Shown here: one piece after another, positions 60,734 through 64,000 of the stretch
Layout of the letters: every line of letters starts with the position of its first letter
Position numbering within the stretch: position 1 is the stretch's first letter
Assembly: GCA_016720565.1 (NCBI GenBank)
Contig: JADKKJ010000012.1
Location: forward strand, 62,001 to 126,000
DNA from: Chitinophagaceae bacterium
Lineage (GTDB): Bacteria; Bacteroidota; Bacteroidia; Chitinophagales; Chitinophagaceae
Direction: 5' to 3'
DNA: 64,000 bases
Position numbers and translations under genes: made by a program
Notes under the pieces: model-generated
Told to the model about the DNA's origin: nothing
Database searches by the model: none
The model's input: the letters and a program-made list of their open reading frames with translations, nothing else

Positions 60734-61702
60734 TTACTCCTCCCAAAATCCCATTTTCCCAAACTTCTCAATTCGTTTCTGCACTCTTTCATTAGGGTCC
60801 ATTTGTTTTAATTCTCGGATCACGGGCTTAAGGTATTCTTTTAAGATCTGCGCGGCGCCATCATAATCCCAATGTGCCCCCCCAACCGGTTCGGGTATGA
60901 TACCATCGATCAATCCGAAGCCAAGCATTTTTTCGGCCGTAAGGCGTAATTGTTCGGCGGCCACTTCTTTTTTATCCCATGATCTCCATAGAATAGATGA
61001 ACAGCTTTCCGGAGAGATCACTGTATACCAGGTGTTCTCCATCATGAATACGCGATCGCCTGCGCCAATACCCAGGGCGCCACCGCTGGCTCCTTCCCCT
61101 ATCACTACGCAGATCACCGGTACTTTCAGGCGCATCATCTCATAAATATTCCGGGCGATCGCTTCTCCCTGCCCTCTTTCCTCGGCTTCCAGGCCGGGAT
61201 AAGCGCCGGGTGTATCGATCAGCGTGATCACCGGCTTATTGAATTTCTCTGCCAGTTTCATCAGTCGCAACGCTTTTCTATATCCTTCCGGATTGGCCAT
61301 ACCAAAATTCCGCATCTGCCGGGTCTTGGTATTGATACCTTTTTGCTGGCCTATGATCATCACGGTCTCCCCATCAATAGAGGCAAAACCTCCCACCATG
61401 GCCTTGTCATCCCGCACATTGCGGTCACCATATAACTCAACAAAATTCGTGGTCATTTTGTCCACATATTTCAATGTATAGGGACGGTCAGGGTGACGGC
61501 TGAGCTGTACCCTTTGCCAGCTGCTGAGCTGGCTGGTGATCTCTTTTCTTTTTTCAAGTATTCCCTGCTCCAGTTTCTGGATGGAATCGCTGAAATCGAT
61601 CTTTGTTTTTTCCTGGCGATTCTTCATCGTCTGGATCTCATCCAGGAGGTCTTTTATAGGTTTCTCAAAATCGAGAAACTGGCGGTTCGCATCAGTTGGC
61701 AT
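60734..61702 (-). CDS. accA: Acetyl-CoA carboxylase carboxyltransferase subunit alpha
   Basis: Transfers the carboxyl group from biotin to acetyl-CoA with AccD. The 322-residue protein starts with a helical region (about 1-60, FEKPIKDLLDEIQTMKNRQE), then QLSRHPDRPYTLKYVDKM, YGDRNVRDDKAMVGGFASID, FNKPVITLIDTPGAYPG, and the oxyanion-forming VVIGEGASGGALGIGAGDRV. The C-terminal LLDAIIPEPVGGAH-like sequence (here GLIDGIIPEPVGGAHWD) is complete. AccD is not in the window; accB-accC lie at 43-45 kb. Confidence 0.97.
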   Translation of the reverse strand: MPTDANRQFLDFEKPIKDLLDEIQTMKNRQEKTKIDFSDSIQKLEQGILEKRKEITSQLSSWQRVQLSRHPDRPYTLKYVDKMTTNFVELYGDRNVRDDKAMVGGFASIDGETVMIIGQQKGINTKTRQMRNFGMANPEGYRKALRLMKLAEKFNKPVITLIDTPGAYPGLEAEERGQGEAIARNIYEMMRLKVPVICVVIGEGASGGALGIGAGDRVFMMENTWYTVISPESCSSILWRSWDKKEVAAEQLRLTAEKMLGFGLIDGIIPEPVGGAHWDYDGAAQILKEYLKPVIRELKQMDPNERVQKRIEKFGKMGFWEE

Positions 61703-61820
61703 AAGCGATAAATGTGTTGGCTAAATTAAGGTAAAACTTGTAGAATAAATTTCAGGTGCGTACCATAAGATAATCTCCATTCCGCTCTTTAATACGATAA
61801 AAAATAGAATAGAAATGAAG

Positions 61821-61843
61821 AAACCTGCTACCAGAGCAGGTTT
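61821..61843 (-). terminator. Intrinsic terminator of tRNA-Asp
   Basis: On the minus strand AAACCTGC and GCAGGTTT form an 8-bp stem with a 7-base loop at 61843-61821, followed by T-rich sequence. It is 15 bp after the tRNA 3' end. Confidence 0.8.
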
Positions 61844-61857
61844 CAAAATAAATGAAG

Positions 61858-61931
61858 CGGACCGGACGGGACTCGAACCCGCGACCTCCGCCGTGACAGG
61901 GCGGCATTCTAACCAACTGAACTACCGATCC
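61858..61931 (-). tRNA. tRNA-Asp, anticodon GTC
   Basis: The 74-nt gene (minus strand) starts GGATCGGTAGTTCAGTTGGT and closes with CCGGTCC plus discriminator G, making a 7-bp acceptor stem with one G-U pair. The anticodon loop reads CTGTCAC with anticodon GTC, and GGTTCGAGTCC is the T-loop. The 3' CCA is not encoded. G10, discriminator G73 and GTC identify aspartate. Confidence 0.97.
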
Positions 61932-62498
61932 AATCCCTTTTTTTAGGGACGGCAAAGATAACCCTGCAGGTATTTTCAACCAAAAGTTTTTAGGCTGTTT
62001 CAGACAAATTATTGCCCTTCAGGTCAGAATTGATGTCTCGCCTCTATACAATACTGGATTTCCCTGCTTTTGGCTATGATCAATTGGGAGATCCTTTAGT
62101 CAATTATACTGCTTTCACCAATTACTGAAATACCTGTTACTACCGGGCATTCCTTTCTATTTCTCTGTGCTTCCGGCATCCTGTGATTGGTCTTCTGCAA
62201 TAAATCGGATGTTACCGAAATAGCGTCCATAACAAAGTGAACATGTTGTGTATGCTGAATAAAAGTTAATGCAGGCAGCAACGGGCAAATTAATTCGCTT
62301 TATTAGGAAAAATCTTCCGAACCTGTAAATAATTGAGTATCATAAGCTGAAAATCGACTTGACAATTTCAGGACATGCCATTCTTGAGCCGGATCAATTT
62401 GCCGGAGATCAGTGAGGGAACAGGCAACAATTAGCGTCTAATTACGTTAGATAAACACCCCGAATAATTTTATAATTCGCCTTAATCCGTTACTACCT
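61932..62498. other. Intergenic region without visible gene
   Basis: 567 bp between tRNA-Asp and the L,D-transpeptidase gene. It holds the promoter side of the tRNA. One 61-codon minus-strand frame (62096-62281) has no recognisable domain, start context or neighbour, and I do not call it. No hairpin or tandem repeat is obvious. Confidence 0.5.
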
Positions 62499-63221
62499 AT
62501 GAAGAAAATATCTTTATTATTCCCGTTACTATTACTGTTGTTATTGAATGTTCCTTTCTCTTTCGCCGGATCTAAGAAGTTTCATGCTTCCTATCCCCCG
62601 GAAAAAGCAGAAAACAACAGTTCCCGCCTTAATGATAAATTAGCCTATGATAGTCTTTCCCTTCAAATGAAAGGGTTATCAATAGAGGCTTTTCATTATG
62701 CCATAACAGGATTTGAGGAACTGATCGACAAGGGACTTGTTAAGAACGATTCCCTGCTAACTATTGTTGATCTCAGCCAGGCAAGCAGTCACAAGCGGCT
62801 TTACGTGGTGGACCTTAAAAATTATCAACTCCTGTTTAATTCCCTGGTGGCCCATGGCCGCAACTCCGGATTGGCAATGGCCAACCGTTTCTCTAATGAA
62901 AATCAATCCTACATGAGCAGTCCTGGTTTTTATACCACGGGCACTACTTATGAGGGACATAACGGCTATTCACTGAAGCTGGATGGTCTTGAAAAAGGCA
63001 TAAACGACCGCGCCCAGGAGAGGGCCATTGTGATACATGGTGCTCCTTATGTAAGTGAAGAGGTGGTAAAAATGCAGGGTTACTCCGGAAGAAGCCAGGG
63101 TTGCCCGGCTGTACCTGTAACCCTTGCCCGGCCATTGATCAATACCATCAGGAACGGTTCCTGTGTTTTTGTCTATCATCCTTCCTATGTGCATCAATCC
63201 CGTATACTTTCCAACTCCTGA
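62499..63221 (+). CDS. Murein L,D-transpeptidase-like secreted protein (YkuD_2)
   Basis: A 240-residue exported protein with the L,D-transpeptidase catalytic-domain family PF13645. A signal peptide covers residues 1-23 (ending PFSFA). The catalytic part has YVVDLKNYQLLFNSLVAHGR, the first histidine motif IVIHGAPYVSEE and the cysteine motif GRSQGCPAVP (Cys about 205) plus a distal Arg-Pro. Enzymes of this fold cross-link peptidoglycan or attach proteins through meso-DAP residues. It has no SH3 or LysM domain. Monocistronic. Confidence 0.87.
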   Translation: MKKISLLFPLLLLLLLNVPFSFAGSKKFHASYPPEKAENNSSRLNDKLAYDSLSLQMKGLSIEAFHYAITGFEELIDKGLVKNDSLLTIVDLSQASSHKRLYVVDLKNYQLLFNSLVAHGRNSGLAMANRFSNENQSYMSSPGFYTTGTTYEGHNGYSLKLDGLEKGINDRAQERAIVIHGAPYVSEEVVKMQGYSGRSQGCPAVPVTLARPLINTIRNGSCVFVYHPSYVHQSRILSNS

Positions 63222-63254
63222 ATTGATAGCGCCAAAAGGCTGAAAACGTTTAGT

Positions 63255-63262
63255 TATCTTTG
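63255..63262 (+). promoter_or_regulatory. -7 promoter element of the oxidoreductase gene
   Basis: TATCTTTG matches TAnnTTTG and ends 7 bp before the ATG at 63270, implying a very short leader. No TTG is found at the matching -33 spacing. Confidence 0.5.
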
Positions 63263-63269
63263 ACGCATC

Positions 63270-64000
63270 ATGTTGAAAATAGGCGTACTTGGCGTTGGAC
63301 ATCTTGGTAAATTTCACCTTAATAACTGGCTGGAGATCCCCGGAGTGGAGCTGATCGGATTTTACGATCCCCATAATGAAACCTCATTGGCGGTAGCCGA
63401 AAAATATGGTCTTCGCCGTTTCAAAGAAATGGAAGAACTGATCGAGCAGGCAGATGTGATCGATGTGGTCACTCCTACTGACCAGCATTTCATCTGCTGT
63501 GAAAAAGCCATACGAAAAGGCAAGCATGTATTTGTGGAAAAACCACTGGCCAATACCATGGATGAAGCCAGGGAACTGGTAAAACTGGCCGCCGAATCCG
63601 GCATTAAATTACAGGTTGGCCATGTGGAAAGATTCAATCCGGCTTTCATGGCCATCAGTCATCTTTCCCTTCAACCCATGTTCATTGAAGTCCATCGTCT
63701 CGCGCAATTCAATCCAAGGGGTACTGAGGTGAGCGTGATCCTTGACCTGATGATCCATGATATTGACATTGTGCTTAGCCTCGTAAAAAGTGATGTAAAA
63801 TCCATCTCAGCTTCCGGCGTAGCCGTAATGACCGAGACACCGGATATAGCCAACGTAAGAATAGAATTTCATAATGGATGCGTGGCCAATCTTACCTCCA
63901 GCCGGATCAGCATGAAAAAAATGCGCAAGGTGCGGCTGTTCCAGAAAGACGCTTATATCGGCATTGACCTGCTGGAAAAAAAGACCGAGATCATCAAGCT
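63270..64000 (+). CDS. Gfo/Idh/MocA-family oxidoreductase, 3' end cut by the window
   Basis: I translated 243 codons from the ATG at 63270 to the right edge. The N-terminal Rossmann domain has IGVLGVGHLGKFH (4-16), the DVIDVVTPTDQHF segment and the conserved EKPLANTMDEA (with the catalytic Lys). The substrate domain continues with ILDLMIHDIDIVLSLV, which carries the conserved His-Asp pair near residue 173. Substrates range over inositols, sugars and UDP-sugars; the sequence shown cannot discriminate. Preceded by the L,D-transpeptidase gene with a 48-bp gap and its own -7 element. Confidence 0.92.
   Translation, partial: MLKIGVLGVGHLGKFHLNNWLEIPGVELIGFYDPHNETSLAVAEKYGLRRFKEMEELIEQADVIDVVTPTDQHFICCEKAIRKGKHVFVEKPLANTMDEARELVKLAAESGIKLQVGHVERFNPAFMAISHLSLQPMFIEVHRLAQFNPRGTEVSVILDLMIHDIDIVLSLVKSDVKSISASGVAVMTETPDIANVRIEFHNGCVANLTSSRISMKKMRKVRLFQKDAYIGIDLLEKKTEIIK

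Noticed and set aside
62096..62281. 61-codon minus-strand ORF in the 62-kb gap
   Set aside because: No promoter, domain or neighbour support; cannot be distinguished from chance.

Overview
The window looks like chromosomal DNA of a Bacteroidota bacterium, most likely Chitinophagaceae or a close relative. The gene families point there: a type IX secretion (T9SS) plug protein and a cargo protein with a C-terminal sorting domain, a lipoprotein-type TamA (TamL), type III glutamine synthetase, a proline--tRNA ligase without the bacterial insertion domain, and DUF5103/DUF5362/DUF4350 proteins. Several promoters match the Bacteroidota TTG-N19-20-TAnnTTTG consensus, and Shine-Dalgarno sequences are generally absent. 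Family placement rests on recognising protein motifs by eye; no database search was run.

Layout. 0-1.5 kb: 3' truncated trpE (minus strand) preceded by a complete trp attenuator: a 20-codon leader peptide with three consecutive Trp codons, an antiterminator and an intrinsic terminator. 1.6-5.9 kb: acetyltransferase, secreted amidohydrolase, PQQ-type sugar dehydrogenase, a candidate small RNA, a small secreted protein and a TalC/FSA-type aldolase. 6.0 kb: SRP RNA. 6.1-12.5 kb: T9SS plug protein, LolE-like permease, rRNA methyltransferase, TamL, TruB. 12.6-19.3 kb: a RDD/SpoIIM/DUF4129/DUF4350/MoxR/DUF58 membrane cluster. 19.3-25.4 kb: proS, a Tyr-rich lipoprotein with a FadL-like porin, rpsG-rpsL, ilvE. 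25.5-28.1 kb: a putative operon of an unrecognised (HolD-like?) protein, an inosine triphosphatase, an ECF sigma factor and its probable anti-sigma factor. 28.1-34.2 kb: aroE-comA, a TPR protein, small secreted proteins, yidC. 34.4-43 kb: pyrG, hldD, purL, an unknown membrane protein, glnN. 43-50.7 kb: accC-accB-efp, a thioredoxin-like protein, mdh, an RlmK-type methyltransferase, a DnaQ/GIY-YIG nuclease and an FKBP isomerase. 51-53.4 kb: a T9SS cargo gene whose 5' third is broken by many frameshifts. 53.9-64 kb: cmk, clpC, a degenerate STAS protein, RNase Z, esterase, dapA, accA, tRNA-Asp, an L,D-transpeptidase-like protein and a truncated Gfo/Idh/MocA oxidoreductase.

Most of the window is housekeeping: amino-acid biosynthesis (trpE, aroE, ilvE, dapA, glnN), fatty-acid initiation (accA, accB, accC), translation (rpsL, rpsG, efp, proS, truB, tRNA-Asp), nucleotides (pyrG, purL, cmk) and envelope biogenesis (yidC, tamL, T9SS plug, hldD). 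The most interesting non-gene signals are the trp attenuator and a family of intergenic arrays of 7- or 8-bp words (GTTGAGNN, GTTAGCA, AGCTAGN). These arrays sit at gene 3' ends, usually as facing inverted arms around a terminator. Other points worth a second look are an EF-P with an atypical tip loop (TARA with Arg32), a candidate ~190-nt small RNA, a HolD-like protein, and an anti-sigma candidate built on a three-fold repeat.
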